Shown here: in pieces, positions 1 to 7,094 of the stretch
Layout: the number at the start of each line of letters is the position of its first letter
Position numbering within the stretch: position 1 is the first letter of the stretch
DNA from: Thiobacillus sp. UBA3361
GTDB taxonomy: Bacteria; Pseudomonadota; Gammaproteobacteria; Burkholderiales; Thiobacillaceae
DNA length: 64,000 nucleotides
Direction of reading: 5' to 3'
Assembly: GCA_002360535.1 (NCBI GenBank)
Contig: DEQR01000020.1
Coordinates: 1 to 64,000, forward strand
The notes under the pieces: generated by a model
What the model was told of the DNA's origin: nothing
Database searches by the model: none
The model's input: the letters and a program-made list of their open reading frames with translations, nothing else
Made by a program: the position numbers and the translations under genes

Positions 1-135
1 CTGGGCATCGCCCTGGCCGTGGCGCCCTACCTGGTCCTGGCGCGCCGGGCGGTGCCGGGTGGCGATTTCGAGCGACTGTCCGACCTCACCCTGGCAGAGT
101 GGGAGCGGCAAACGGGCTGGGCACGGACGGGATGA
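1..135 (+). CDS. C-terminal end of an unidentified protein (partial)
   Basis: Frame 1 is open from the window edge to a TGA at 133-135 and gives 44 residues. The first ~17 are hydrophobic (LGIALAVAPYLVLARR) and look like the end of a membrane helix followed by a positive residue pair; the rest is a hydrophilic tail ending in WARTG. It lies 117 bp before the phosphatase gene on the same strand. Too little is left to name a family; a membrane protein is likely from the hydrophobic stretch. Confidence 0.5.
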   Translation: MGIALAVAPYLVLARRAVPGGDFERLSDLTLAEWERQTGWARTG

Positions 136-252
136 ACCGGATGTCCATCCTGTACCTAATCCCGCAGCCCCGCGCCGCTTTCCACCACCCGCCCGAATCG
201 GCCAAACGGCCCTGAACCCGAGCCTGCCCATGGACACCGGCCATCCATTGCC

Positions 253-885
253 ATGACCACCCGCCTTTGCATCGTCCGCCACGGGGAAACCGACTGGAAC
301 CTGGAAAAACGCATCCAGGGCCATACCGACATCCCCCTCAACGCCACCGGCCGCGCCCAGGCCCTGGCCATGTCCTACAACGCCGCCCACCACCGCTTCG
401 CTGCCGTCTATAGCAGCGACCTGGCCCGCGCCCTGGACACCGCGCGCTACATCGCCGAGCGGGAAGGGCATGAAGTCAGGCCCCTGCCCCAGTTGCGCGA
501 ACGGCACTACGGCCTGTTCCAGGGCCGCACCGCAGCCGAGGCCGCCCGATCGCACCCCGCCGCCCACGCCCTCTACCTGGCCCGCGACCCGGATTACGAT
601 TTCGAGACCGGCGAAAGCCTGCGCGGCTTCGCCCGGCGGGTGGTGGACGGCATCGAGTGGCTGACCCGCCACCATACCGGGCAGACCATCCTGGCGGTGA
701 GCCACAGCGGCGTGCTGGACATCCTGTACCGCCGGGCCACGGGCCGTCCCCTGGAAACGCCGCGCGATTTCGACATCCCCAACTGCGCCCTGAACTGGTT
801 CCACGCGGATGCCCACGGTTGGCACCTGGAACGCTGGGCCGACCGCCACCATCTGGCGCACGTCTTGGTGGAAGCGCCGGAATGA
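253..885 (+). CDS. Histidine phosphatase family protein (phosphoglycerate mutase superfamily)
   Basis: 210-residue single-domain protein of the histidine phosphatase superfamily. The N-terminal catalytic motif IVRHGETDWN carries the phospho-accepting His at residue 10, and the second catalytic His is in the VSHSG motif in the C-terminal half. The pattern RHGETxWN with GRAQA following resembles cofactor-independent phosphatases of the GpmB/CobC group (phosphomonoesterases) rather than the dPGM mutase. Substrate cannot be told from sequence. The stop TGA overlaps the start of the next gene (ATGA at 882-885), so the two phosphatases are probably translationally coupled. Confidence 0.85.
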   Translation: MTTRLCIVRHGETDWNLEKRIQGHTDIPLNATGRAQALAMSYNAAHHRFAAVYSSDLARALDTARYIAEREGHEVRPLPQLRERHYGLFQGRTAAEAARSHPAAHALYLARDPDYDFETGESLRGFARRVVDGIEWLTRHHTGQTILAVSHSGVLDILYRRATGRPLETPRDFDIPNCALNWFHADAHGWHLERWADRHHLAHVLVEAPE

Positions 886-1583
886 GGGCAACGGCGGCCG
901 GTTCGTGGGTCGTCCTGCTGCGCCACGGCCACAGCGCCTGGAACCTGCACGACCGCTTCACCGGCTGGACCGACATCCCCCTGTCCGGCGTGGGTATCGA
1001 CGAGGCGGAGCGGGCCGGCCACGTGCTCGTCCGGGCGGGCTTCCGCTTTGACGAGGCGCACGTCTCGGCCCTGCGCCGCGCCCGCCAGACCGCCCTCGCA
1101 GTGCTGGCGGTCACCGGGCCGGCGCCCATCGAGTCCAGTTGGAGGCTCAACGAGCGCCATTACGGCGCCCTGCAGGGCATGAACAAAAAGGCCATCTTCA
1201 CCGCCTGGGGCGAGGCACGCTCGCGGGCCTGGTGGCGCGGCTATCTCGACCCGCCGCCGCAAGTCGCTCCCGACGATCCCCGCCACCCGCGCCACGATCC
1301 CCGCTACGCCGGCCTGGACCCCGCCTTGCTGCCGGCGGGCGAGAGCCTGTCCGACTGTCAGCGGCGCGCCCTGCCCTACTGGCATGAATCGCTTCTGCCG
1401 CGCATCGCCGCCGGGCGCCGGCTGCTGGTGGTCAGCCACGGCAATACCCTGCGCGCCCTGGTCATGCACCTGGACGGACTCACACCGGCGGCAATGGAAC
1501 GGCTCGAAATCCCCTCCGGCGTGCCCCTGGTGTACCGGTTCGCGCCGGACATGGCGGTATCGGGACGAAAATGGCTGGAATGA
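882..1583 (+). CDS. gpmA: 2,3-bisphosphoglycerate-dependent phosphoglycerate mutase-like protein
   Basis: 233 residues. The start at 882 is chosen because it overlaps the upstream stop and leaves RHGHSAWN at residues 14-21, the usual position of the catalytic motif. FTGWTDIPLSGVG, ERHYGALQGMNK and SHGNTLRAL are signatures of the dPGM group, which interconverts 3- and 2-phosphoglycerate in glycolysis/gluconeogenesis. The length fits dPGM (about 230-250). The insert segment between GEAR and ESL is rich in Pro/Asp/Arg, as in GpmA. The open frame extends upstream to 657, but that part overlaps the preceding gene and has no homologous character. Clear family; true mutase activity is inferred. Confidence 0.85.
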   Translation: MRATAAGSWVVLLRHGHSAWNLHDRFTGWTDIPLSGVGIDEAERAGHVLVRAGFRFDEAHVSALRRARQTALAVLAVTGPAPIESSWRLNERHYGALQGMNKKAIFTAWGEARSRAWWRGYLDPPPQVAPDDPRHPRHDPRYAGLDPALLPAGESLSDCQRRALPYWHESLLPRIAAGRRLLVVSHGNTLRALVMHLDGLTPAAMERLEIPSGVPLVYRFAPDMAVSGRKWLE

Positions 1584-1734
1584 GGCATCATGTTGCGGTG
1601 CGGCATGCGGCGCCGGCCGCCGCCGAGGCCACCGCAACTCGCCACGGCGGGAACGGTCCGATACGACATGCACCCGAAAGCAGAGTGCCGCACCACGCCG
1701 ATGCCGTGCGTGGACTATGGTTCAGAGGTGATCG

Positions 1735-2076
1735 ATGCATGAAATGTCGCTCGCGGAAGGCATCCTCCAGATCGTCGAGGACGCGGCCCGCAGCCAGGGC
1801 TTCAAGCGGGTCAAGGAAGTGCGCCTGGAGATCGGCGCCCTGTCCGGCGTGGAAGCGGACGCCCTCACGTTTTGCCTGGACGTGGTGCTCAAGGGCGGGG
1901 TGGCCGACGGCGCCCGGGTGGAACTGGAAAAGCTGCCCGGCCGCGGCTTCTGCCTGGATTGCGGCGAAACCGTGATCATCGAGGCCCTGTACGATGCCTG
2001 CCCCAAGTGCGGCGGCTACCAGGTGCAGACCACCGGGGGCACCGAGATGCGGGTCAAGGATTTGCTGGTGGAATAG
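1735..2076 (+). CDS. hypA: Hydrogenase nickel incorporation protein HypA
   Basis: 113 residues, full family length. HypA delivers Ni(II) with HypB to the large subunit of [NiFe]-hydrogenase. The N-terminal MHEMSLAEGI holds the Ni-binding His2-Glu3, and a structural zinc site is formed by two CxxC pairs at Cys73/Cys76 (FCLDCG) and Cys89/Cys92 (CPKCGG). A good ribosome binding site, AGAGGTGA, sits 3 bp before the ATG. It is the first gene of the hyp operon here. The 151 bp upstream (1584-1734) should hold the operon promoter, but no convincing hexamers were seen. Confidence 0.97.
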   Translation: MHEMSLAEGILQIVEDAARSQGFKRVKEVRLEIGALSGVEADALTFCLDVVLKGGVADGARVELEKLPGRGFCLDCGETVIIEALYDACPKCGGYQVQTTGGTEMRVKDLLVE

Positions 2077-2134
2077 CGGCTGGTCGGTCGCAAATCGCGA
2101 TCCGCCACTGGCGATTCATTGAAGGAGAACCGAA

Positions 2135-3175
2135 ATGTGTACCGTCTGCGGCTGCGGCCAAGGTGAAACGAAGATCGAGGGACATGATCACGGACAAGAT
2201 CAGCCCCACGACCACCCTCATGAGCACACCCACGCCCATGAACACACCCACGCCGATGGCACCACCCACAGCCATCCCCACGCCCACGAGCACAGCCACG
2301 AGCACACCGGCCACGACCACGGTCACGACGCCCTGCACGCGGCCGGAGCAGCTCACGAGCACATCCACTACCACGAACACGCCGGCGGCCATCTGCACTA
2401 CGGCCTGGGCCCCGCCCACACCCACGCGCCGGGCATGAGCCAGGAACGCATGGTGCAGATCGAGCAGGACATCCTGGGCAAGAACAACCGCTACGCCGCC
2501 GCCAACAGGCAATGGTTCACCGAGCACGGCGTGTTCGCCGTCAACCTGTTGTCCAGCCCCGGCTCCGGCAAGACCACCCTGCTGGTGAAGACCATCGAGG
2601 CCCTGAAGGAACGGGTCAACCTGGCGGTGGTGGAAGGCGACCAGCAGACCAGCCATGACGCCGACCGCATCCGCGCCACCGGCGCCCCCGCCATCCAGAT
2701 CAACACCGGCAAGGGCTGCCATCTCGACGCCCACATGGTCGGCCACGCCCTGGAGCGCCTGGCCCTGCCCGACGACAGCCTGCTGATGATCGAGAACGTC
2801 GGCAACCTGGTCTGCCCCGCCACCTTCGATCTGGGCGAGGCGCACAAGGTGGTGGTCCTGTCGGTCACCGAAGGCGAGGACAAGCCGCTGAAATACCCCG
2901 ACATGTTCCACGCCGCCGACCTGATGCTGCTCAACAAGGTCGATCTGCTGCCCCACCTGAGCTTCGACGTGCACAAGTGCGTGGAATACGCCCGCCGGGT
3001 GAACCCGAAGATCGAGGTCATGCACGTCTCCGCCACCAGCGGCGAAGGCCTGGAACGCTGGCTCGCCTGGCTCACCGACGGCCTGGACGTAGCCATCGCA
3101 GCGCGGCAGCGGAACGTGGATTTGCTGAAGCGTCGGATCGCGGAGTTGGAGGCGTTGCTGGCGGCTAAGAAGTAG
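2135..3175 (+). CDS. hypB: Hydrogenase nickel incorporation GTPase HypB
   Basis: 346 residues. SIMIBI-class GTPase that drives nickel transfer to the hydrogenase with HypA. Three parts are visible. Residues 2-7 (CTVCGC) give the high-affinity CxxCGC Ni site. Residues 17 to about 98 are a histidine-rich tract with about 30 His, expected to store or buffer nickel. The rest is the G domain, with Walker A GSGKTT (Lys146), LLNKVDLL as the base-specificity motif, and the conserved ENVGNLVCPA metal-site loop. A C-terminal tail of about 30 residues (RQRNVDLLKRRIAELEALLA) is predicted to form a short coiled coil. It lies 58 bp after hypA. Confidence 0.97.
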   Translation: MCTVCGCGQGETKIEGHDHGQDQPHDHPHEHTHAHEHTHADGTTHSHPHAHEHSHEHTGHDHGHDALHAAGAAHEHIHYHEHAGGHLHYGLGPAHTHAPGMSQERMVQIEQDILGKNNRYAAANRQWFTEHGVFAVNLLSSPGSGKTTLLVKTIEALKERVNLAVVEGDQQTSHDADRIRATGAPAIQINTGKGCHLDAHMVGHALERLALPDDSLLMIENVGNLVCPATFDLGEAHKVVVLSVTEGEDKPLKYPDMFHAADLMLLNKVDLLPHLSFDVHKCVEYARRVNPKIEVMHVSATSGEGLERWLAWLTDGLDVAIAARQRNVDLLKRRIAELEALLAAKK

Positions 3176-3178
3176 CGA

Positions 3179-3259
3179 GTAGCCCGGATGAAGCAAAGCG
3201 CAATCCGGGAAAATGAGGGATGCGAATCCCCGGATTCCACTTCGTTGCACCCAGGCTGC
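3179..3259 (+). repeat. Imperfect palindrome (GTAGCCCGGAT type) at the hypB-hypF junction
   Basis: The left arm 3179-3209 (GTAGCCCGGATGAAGC... to ATCCGGG) is largely complementary to the right arm 3228-3259 (CCCCGGATT... to CAGGCTGC), separated by 18 bp. This looks like a REP-type dispersed palindrome, of a kind common in proteobacterial intergenic DNA. The hypF ATG (3188) lies within the left arm, so the element provides the start codon and roughly the first 24 codons. Confidence 0.7.
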
Positions 3260-5782
3260 GGGATCCAGCGCCGACTGCGCATCACCGGCATCGTCCAGGG
3301 CGTCGGCTTTCGGCCCTACGTCTGGCACCTGGCCCATGAGTTGCATCTGACCGGTTGGGTGCGCAACGACGCCGCCGGGGTGGAGGTGCTGGTGGAGGGC
3401 AATGCCGAAGCCATCGACGCCTTCACCCGCCGCCTGCCCGAGGAAATCCCGCCCCTGGCCAGGGTGCGGGAACTGAGCTGGGACGACGTCCCACACTCTG
3501 GGGAACACGCAGGATTCGCCATCACCGAAAGCGGTGCCGGCCGGGCCGCCACCATGATCGGCCATGACACGGCGGTATGCCCCGACTGCCTGGCGGAGAT
3601 GTTCGATCCCACCGACCGGCGCTGGCGCTACGCCTTCATCAACTGCACCCACTGCGGCCCCCGCTACACCCTGACCCGGGGCCTGCCCTACGACCGTGCC
3701 CAGACCGGCATGGCGGCCTTTCCCCTGTGCCCGGACTGCGAAGCGGAATACCGCAACCCCGCCGACCGGCGCTTCCATGCGGAGCCCACGGCGTGCCCGG
3801 AGTGCGGGCCGAAGTTGTGGGTGGTGGAGTCCGCTGGAATCCCCCCTGGCCCCCCTTTACGAAAGGGGGGAGAGAAATCCCAACCGACCGGCATCGAAGG
3901 GTCCCTCCCTTTCGTAAAGGGAGGACAGGAGGGATTCGACCCACGCCAGCAAGACCCCATCGCCGACACCCTGGCCCGCCTGCAGGCCGGCCAGATCATG
4001 GCCATCAAGGGCCTGGGGGGCTTCCACCTGGCCTGCGACGCCCGCAATGCCGAAGCCGTGCAGCATCTGCGGTCGCGCAAGAACCGGGAGGAAAAACCCT
4101 TCGCCGTCATGGCCGCCAACCTGGCCTCCATCGTGGATTGGGTGGAAATGAATGAGGCGGAACGGGCACTGCTGGAATCTTGTGAGCGGCCCATCGTCCT
4201 GCTGCGCAAGCAGCCGGGGACTGATGAGGTATTTCCCGGCATCGCTCCGGGCCTGGCCTGGCTGGGGGTCATGCTGCCCTACACGCCGTTGCATTGGCTG
4301 CTCTTCCATGAGGCGGCCGGGCAACCCGCCGGCACGGCCTGGATGGATAAAGCCCAGGACCTGGTGGTGGTGATGACCAGCGCCAACCCCGGCGGCGAGC
4401 CCCTGGTGATCAGCAACGAGGAGGCGGTGGAACGCCTGGGCGGCATCGCCGATGCCGTGCTGATGCATGACCGGGACATCGTGGTGCGCTGTGATGACTC
4501 GGTGGTGCGTGTCACCGCTGGAATCCCCCCCAGCGAAATCCCCCCCAGCCCCCCTTTGATAAAGGGGGGAGAACCCCAGGTCGCCACCGAAGGGTCCCTC
4601 CCTTTCTTAAAGGGAGGACAGGAGGGATTCGGCGGCGCTTCCACCCCCTCCACCCAGTTCATCCGCCGCGCCCGGGGCCACACCCCCCGGGCCATCCGCC
4701 TGCCCCGCTCCGGCCCCTCGGTGCTGGCCCTGGGGGGCTACCTCAAGAACACGATCTGCGTCACCCGGGGGGACGAGGCCTTCGTCTCCCAGCACATCGG
4801 CGGCCTGGACAACCCGGCCACCTGCAACATGCTCCGGGAGGTGACGCAGCATCTCCTCGACATCCTCCAGGTGCGGCCCGAGGCCGTGGCCCACGACCTG
4901 CACCCGGACTTCTTCAGCAGCCGCCATGCCCTGGACCTGGCCGAAGCCTGGGGCGTGCCCGCCGTGGCCGTGCAGCACCACCACGCCCACATCGCCGCCG
5001 TGGCGGCGGAGCACGGTGTGGAGAGCCCCCTGCTGGGCCTGGCCCTGGATGGCGTGGGCCTGGGGATCGACCACACGGCCTGGGGCGGGGAACTGCTGCG
5101 GGTGGAGGGGTCTGACTTCACCCGCCTGGGCCACCTCACCCCCCTGCCCCTGCCCGGCGGCGACAAGGCGGCGAAGGAACCCTGGCGCATGGCGGCGGCG
5201 GCCCTGTTCCTGCTGGGCCGCACCGACGAGATTCCCCGCCGCTTCCCCCACCAACCCATGGCCCGGCAACTGCACGTGATGCTGGAGCGGGACCTGCACT
5301 GCCCCCCCACCACCAGCCTGGGCCGCTGGTTCGACGCGGCGGCGGGCCTGCTGGGCATCCGGGACGTGATGGCCTACGAGGGCCAGGCGGCCATGCTGCT
5401 GGAGGGCCTGGCGGATCAGGCCGGCGATGTGCCTCCATTGCTGGATGGCTACATCCTCCATTCCGACGGCCGCCTGGACCTGCTGCCCCTCCTGGCCCGG
5501 CTGGCGGACGAAAATGACGCCGTGAAAGGCGCCGCCCTGTTCCACGCCACCCTGGCCCGGGCCCTGGCGGACTGGACCTTGCTCACCGCGGAACACCAGG
5601 GCCTGGACGCCGTGGCCCTGGGAGGCGGATGCTTCCTCAACCACATCCTGTCCCGGCATCTCGCCGGCCAACTGACCTCACGGGGCCTGCGCGTCCTGGA
5701 AGCCCGCCAGATACCTCCCAACGACGGAGGCTTGTGTCTGGGCCAGGCCTGGGTTGCAATTCAGTCAATGCCCCAAGGATAG
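3188..5782 (+). CDS. hypF: Carbamoyltransferase HypF with repeat-derived insertions
   Basis: HypF makes the thiocarbamate on HypE from carbamoyl phosphate for the CN ligands of the NiFe site. Visible order: acylphosphatase-like domain (GIVQGVGFRPYV), four CxxC pairs of the zinc-finger-like region (CPDC, CTHC, CPDC, CPEC) with canonical spacing, YrdC-like domain (from AIKGLGGFHLACDA), and Kae1-like domain (LALGGYLKNT, HHHAHIAAV, ALGGGCFLN). At 864 residues it is about 100 longer than usual. The excess is an N-terminal extension encoded by the palindrome at 3179-3259 and two in-frame repeat copies at residues ~217-250 and ~445-481. Both inserts fall at domain linkers, so the protein may still work. 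No other start codon lies near the conserved RRLRITG. Confidence 0.95.
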   Translation: MKQSAIRENEGCESPDSTSLHPGCGIQRRLRITGIVQGVGFRPYVWHLAHELHLTGWVRNDAAGVEVLVEGNAEAIDAFTRRLPEEIPPLARVRELSWDDVPHSGEHAGFAITESGAGRAATMIGHDTAVCPDCLAEMFDPTDRRWRYAFINCTHCGPRYTLTRGLPYDRAQTGMAAFPLCPDCEAEYRNPADRRFHAEPTACPECGPKLWVVESAGIPPGPPLRKGGEKSQPTGIEGSLPFVKGGQEGFDPRQQDPIADTLARLQAGQIMAIKGLGGFHLACDARNAEAVQHLRSRKNREEKPFAVMAANLASIVDWVEMNEAERALLESCERPIVLLRKQPGTDEVFPGIAPGLAWLGVMLPYTPLHWLLFHEAAGQPAGTAWMDKAQDLVVVMTSANPGGEPLVISNEEAVERLGGIADAVLMHDRDIVVRCDDSVVRVTAGIPPSEIPPSPPLIKGGEPQVATEGSLPFLKGGQEGFGGASTPSTQFIRRARGHTPRAIRLPRSGPSVLALGGYLKNTICVTRGDEAFVSQHIGGLDNPATCNMLREVTQHLLDILQVRPEAVAHDLHPDFFSSRHALDLAEAWGVPAVAVQHHHAHIAAVAAEHGVESPLLGLALDGVGLGIDHTAWGGELLRVEGSDFTRLGHLTPLPLPGGDKAAKEPWRMAAAALFLLGRTDEIPRRFPHQPMARQLHVMLERDLHCPPTTSLGRWFDAAAGLLGIRDVMAYEGQAAMLLEGLADQAGDVPPLLDGYILHSDGRLDLLPLLARLADENDAVKGAALFHATLARALADWTLLTAEHQGLDAVALGGGCFLNHILSRHLAGQLTSRGLRVLEARQIPPNDGGLCLGQAWVAIQSMPQG
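3836..3936 (+). repeat. Composite palindromic repeat copy R1 (inside hypF)
   Basis: 101-bp element with outer inverted ends AATCCC...GGGATT. It holds two perfect hairpins with 9-bp arms: CCCCCCTTT-ACG-AAAGGGGGG (3850-3870) and CCTCCCTTT-CGT-AAAGGGAGG (3904-3924). The loops of this copy are complementary, so the whole element is one large imperfect inverted repeat. It is read in frame as IPPGPPLRKGG...EGSLPFVKGGQEGF, between the zinc-finger and YrdC domains. Confidence 0.9.
4520..4629 (+). repeat. Composite palindromic repeat copy R2 (inside hypF)
   Basis: Same element in the same orientation, with hairpin loops GAT and CTT. The left end is partly doubled: GAATCCCCCCCAGC is followed at once by GAAATCCCCCCCAGC, making this copy 110 bp. 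It is read in frame in the linker between the YrdC and Kae1-like domains of HypF. Confidence 0.9.
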
Positions 5783-5862
5783 AAATCATGTGCCTAGCCA
5801 TCCCCACCCGCGTGGTGGAAATCAGTGAAAACGACCAGGCCATCGTGGACTTGGGGGGCGTG
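5736..5862 (+). repeat. Direct repeat, copy A (hypF 3' end plus hypC 5' end)
   Basis: 127 bp matching 6372-6498 at a constant offset of 636 bp, about 87 percent identical by eye. It covers the last codons of hypF (LGQAWVA...), the junction, and the first 25 codons of hypC. Most mismatches fall in the short intergenic part and at silent positions. Confidence 0.85.
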
Positions 5863-5877
5863 GGAATCGCTCCGTGA
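5788..5877 (+). pseudogene. Truncated hypC copy (N-terminal fragment)
   Basis: 29 codons starting MCLAIPTRVVEI, matching the first 25 residues of the intact HypC at 6424, including Cys2. They then run into unrelated sequence (GIAP) and a TGA. The homology breaks at 5862/5863, exactly where the accessory insert begins. The stop overlaps the next start (GTGA at 5874-5877), so its translation could couple to the DUF4258-like gene. It lacks most of the HypC fold and cannot be a functional chaperone. Confidence 0.8.
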
Positions 5878-6110
5878 AGTTCACCCAATACTTCCATGCC
5901 ACCCAACAGCGACCGGATCGAATCGGCATCAAGGAAGCATGGATCGAGCAAGTCATCGCCAACCCCATCCGTGAGGAAATTCAAGGTGATGGGAGGATTC
6001 GCCGCTGGGGCTTGATTCAAGAAGCCGAAAACCGCGCATTGCGTGTCATTCCGTTGCCGGACGGCGAAACCGTTCACAACGCTTTTTTTGACCGGAGGTT
6101 CACACCATGA
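5874..6110 (+). CDS. DUF4258-like small protein, possible toxin of a TA-like pair
   Basis: 78 residues with a GTG start overlapping the hypC fragment stop. The sequence (IREEIQGDGRIRRWGLIQ, NRALRVIPLPDGETVHNAFFDRRF) has the strand-rich GRIRRW...LRVILLPDGETVHNAFFD pattern of small proteins that often precede DUF2283 genes and are usually placed near DUF4258/BrnT-like folds. The next start overlaps its stop (ATGA at 6107-6110). A toxin role is inferred only from size, pairing and context. Its base composition is less GC-rich than the hyp genes around it. Confidence 0.55.
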   Translation: MKFTQYFHATQQRPDRIGIKEAWIEQVIANPIREEIQGDGRIRRWGLIQEAENRALRVIPLPDGETVHNAFFDRRFTP

Positions 6111-6304
6111 AGATCAAGTATTTCCAAGATACGGACACGCTCTACATCGAATTCCGGTCCGCCCCCATCGACGAAACTCGAGACCTGGACGAGAACACCC
6201 TGCTGGACGTGGACGCCGACGGCAACATCTGCGCCATCACCATCGAACACGCGAAGGATAGGGCGGACATCCCCCACTTCTCCTTCGAACAGATCGCTGC
6301 CTGA
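6107..6304 (+). CDS. DUF2283 domain-containing protein, possible antitoxin partner
   Basis: 65 residues. MKIKYFQDTDTLYIEFRS, DETRDLDENTLLDVDADGN and the AITIEHA strand match the DUF2283 pattern, in which the YxxDxDxLYI...G pattern forms a small beta sheet. It is translationally coupled to the gene before it. The pair sits between two copies of the hypF-hypC junction, so it is an insertion in the hyp operon. The function of DUF2283 is not established; a TA role is inference. Confidence 0.7.
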   Translation: MKIKYFQDTDTLYIEFRSAPIDETRDLDENTLLDVDADGNICAITIEHAKDRADIPHFSFEQIAA

Positions 6305-6371
6305 CCAATGAATTTCCTCACCAGAATGCGCGACAGCAAGGCTATGCATACCCAGCAGATACATTCTTTGA

Positions 6372-6498
6372 GTCTGGGCCAGGCCTGGGTTGCAATGCAG
6401 CCTCTTTCCCGAAGGTAGAAATCATGTGTCTCGCCATCCCCGCCCGCGTGGTGGAAATCGCGGAAAACGACCAGGCCATCGTGGACCTGGGGGGCGTG
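6372..6498 (+). repeat. Direct repeat, copy B (second hypF-end/hypC-start copy)
   Basis: Second copy of the 127-bp direct repeat at 5736-5862. Here it leads into the intact hypC. The hypF-derived part (SLGQAWVAMQ) is only a remnant. The 509 bp between the copies (5863-6371) hold the DUF4258-like/DUF2283 pair and 67 bp of unassigned sequence. Confidence 0.85.
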
Positions 6499-6672
6499 CG
6501 CAAGGACGTGTCCCTGGCCCTGGTGGAGGACGTGGCGGTGGGCGACTACGTCATCGTCCATGTGGGCTATGCCCTCACCCGCCTGGACCCGGAAGAGGCG
6601 GAGAAGACCCTGGCGCTGATGGCGGAGGCGGGTTTGGCCACGCAAGAATTGGCCGATCCGAGCGCATGGTAG
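6424..6672 (+). CDS. hypC: Hydrogenase assembly chaperone HypC
   Basis: 82 residues, normal HypC size. Starts MCLAIPARVVEI; Cys2 (after Met removal the N-terminal Cys) binds the Fe(CN)2CO unit together with HypD and passes it to the hydrogenase large subunit precursor. The OB-fold segment VDLGGVRKDVSLALVEDVAVGDYVIVHVGYAL is typical, followed by the C-terminal helix EEAEKTLALMAEAG. It is separated from hypF by the inserted pair and from hypD by 422 bp of cassette-like DNA; in most operons these genes abut. Confidence 0.97.
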   Translation: MCLAIPARVVEIAENDQAIVDLGGVRKDVSLALVEDVAVGDYVIVHVGYALTRLDPEEAEKTLALMAEAGLATQELADPSAW

Positions 6673-6696
6673 TTCGTCACCTCGAGGAGATCATCC

Positions 6697-6978
6697 ATGC
6701 CTGGCACGGACACTTTGGCGGCTGAAGTCACGCAGGTATCGAAACATGGCTTGGGGTTGCTTCTCGGCGAGGAAGAACTCCTGTTGCCGTTCTCCGAGTT
6801 TCCGTGGTTTCGGCAGGCCACCATTGACCAACTGACAACCCTTGAGTGGCCAAGCCCCGACCCTCTCTACTTGTATCGTCTTGAAGCGTATGGTGACATC
6901 GAACTATTCGGGCTTTTCCCCCGCCAGTGGTGGGGGCGCCATAGTAGGCCGTGGCCAGATCGCAAACCGTATGGGTAA
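6697..6978 (+). CDS. DUF2442-like protein with a foreign C-terminus (probably decayed)
   Basis: 93 residues with a good RBS (GAGGAG, 6683-6688). Residues ~10-60 (VTQVSKHGLGLLLGEEELLL, EFPWFRQATIDQL, PSPDPLY) follow the DUF2442 pattern. DUF2442 proteins normally finish with a YWPxLDxDL segment. Here the similarity stops after PLY and an unrelated Trp/Arg-rich tail follows, so a frameshift or recombination around 6869 is likely. DUF2442 is usually found with DUF4160 as a TA-like pair; no partner is present. The gene is followed by an attC-like site, suggesting it was an integron cassette. Confidence 0.6.
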   Translation: MPGTDTLAAEVTQVSKHGLGLLLGEEELLLPFSEFPWFRQATIDQLTTLEWPSPDPLYLYRLEAYGDIELFGLFPRQWWGRHSRPWPDRKPYG

Positions 6979-6987
6979 CAAACATGT

Positions 6988-7067
6988 GCCCAACAAGGCG
7001 GTCGAGTGGGACGCTCCGCCAGCAAGCTTCGCTTGCTGCCTCCGCGCCCCTCACCTTGGACGTTGAG
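6988..7067 (+). repeat. attC-like integron recombination site
   Basis: 80 bp beginning GCCCAAC (fits RYYYAAC) and ending GTTGAG (close to GTTRRRY, with A in place of the last Y). The two halves are imperfectly complementary: GTCGAGTGGGACGC pairs loosely with GCGCCCCTCACCTTGGAC. A perfect central hairpin AGCAAGC-TTC-GCTTGCT joins them. This is the layout of chromosomal attC sites. It lies 27 bp before hypD and follows the DUF2442-like gene; no integrase gene is in the window. Confidence 0.6.
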
Positions 7068-7094
7068 ACTTATCTCCCCCCATCGCACCCGCCC

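Noticed and set aside
2054..3778. Long open frame on the minus strand (574 codons) across hypB/hypF
   Set aside because: It is the antisense of well-recognised hypB and hypF; the His-rich tract reads as low-complexity Val/Gly and there is no family pattern. High GC makes such frames common here.
5788..5877. A second functional hypC
   Set aside because: Only the first 25 residues match; the fold cannot form. The intact gene is at 6424.
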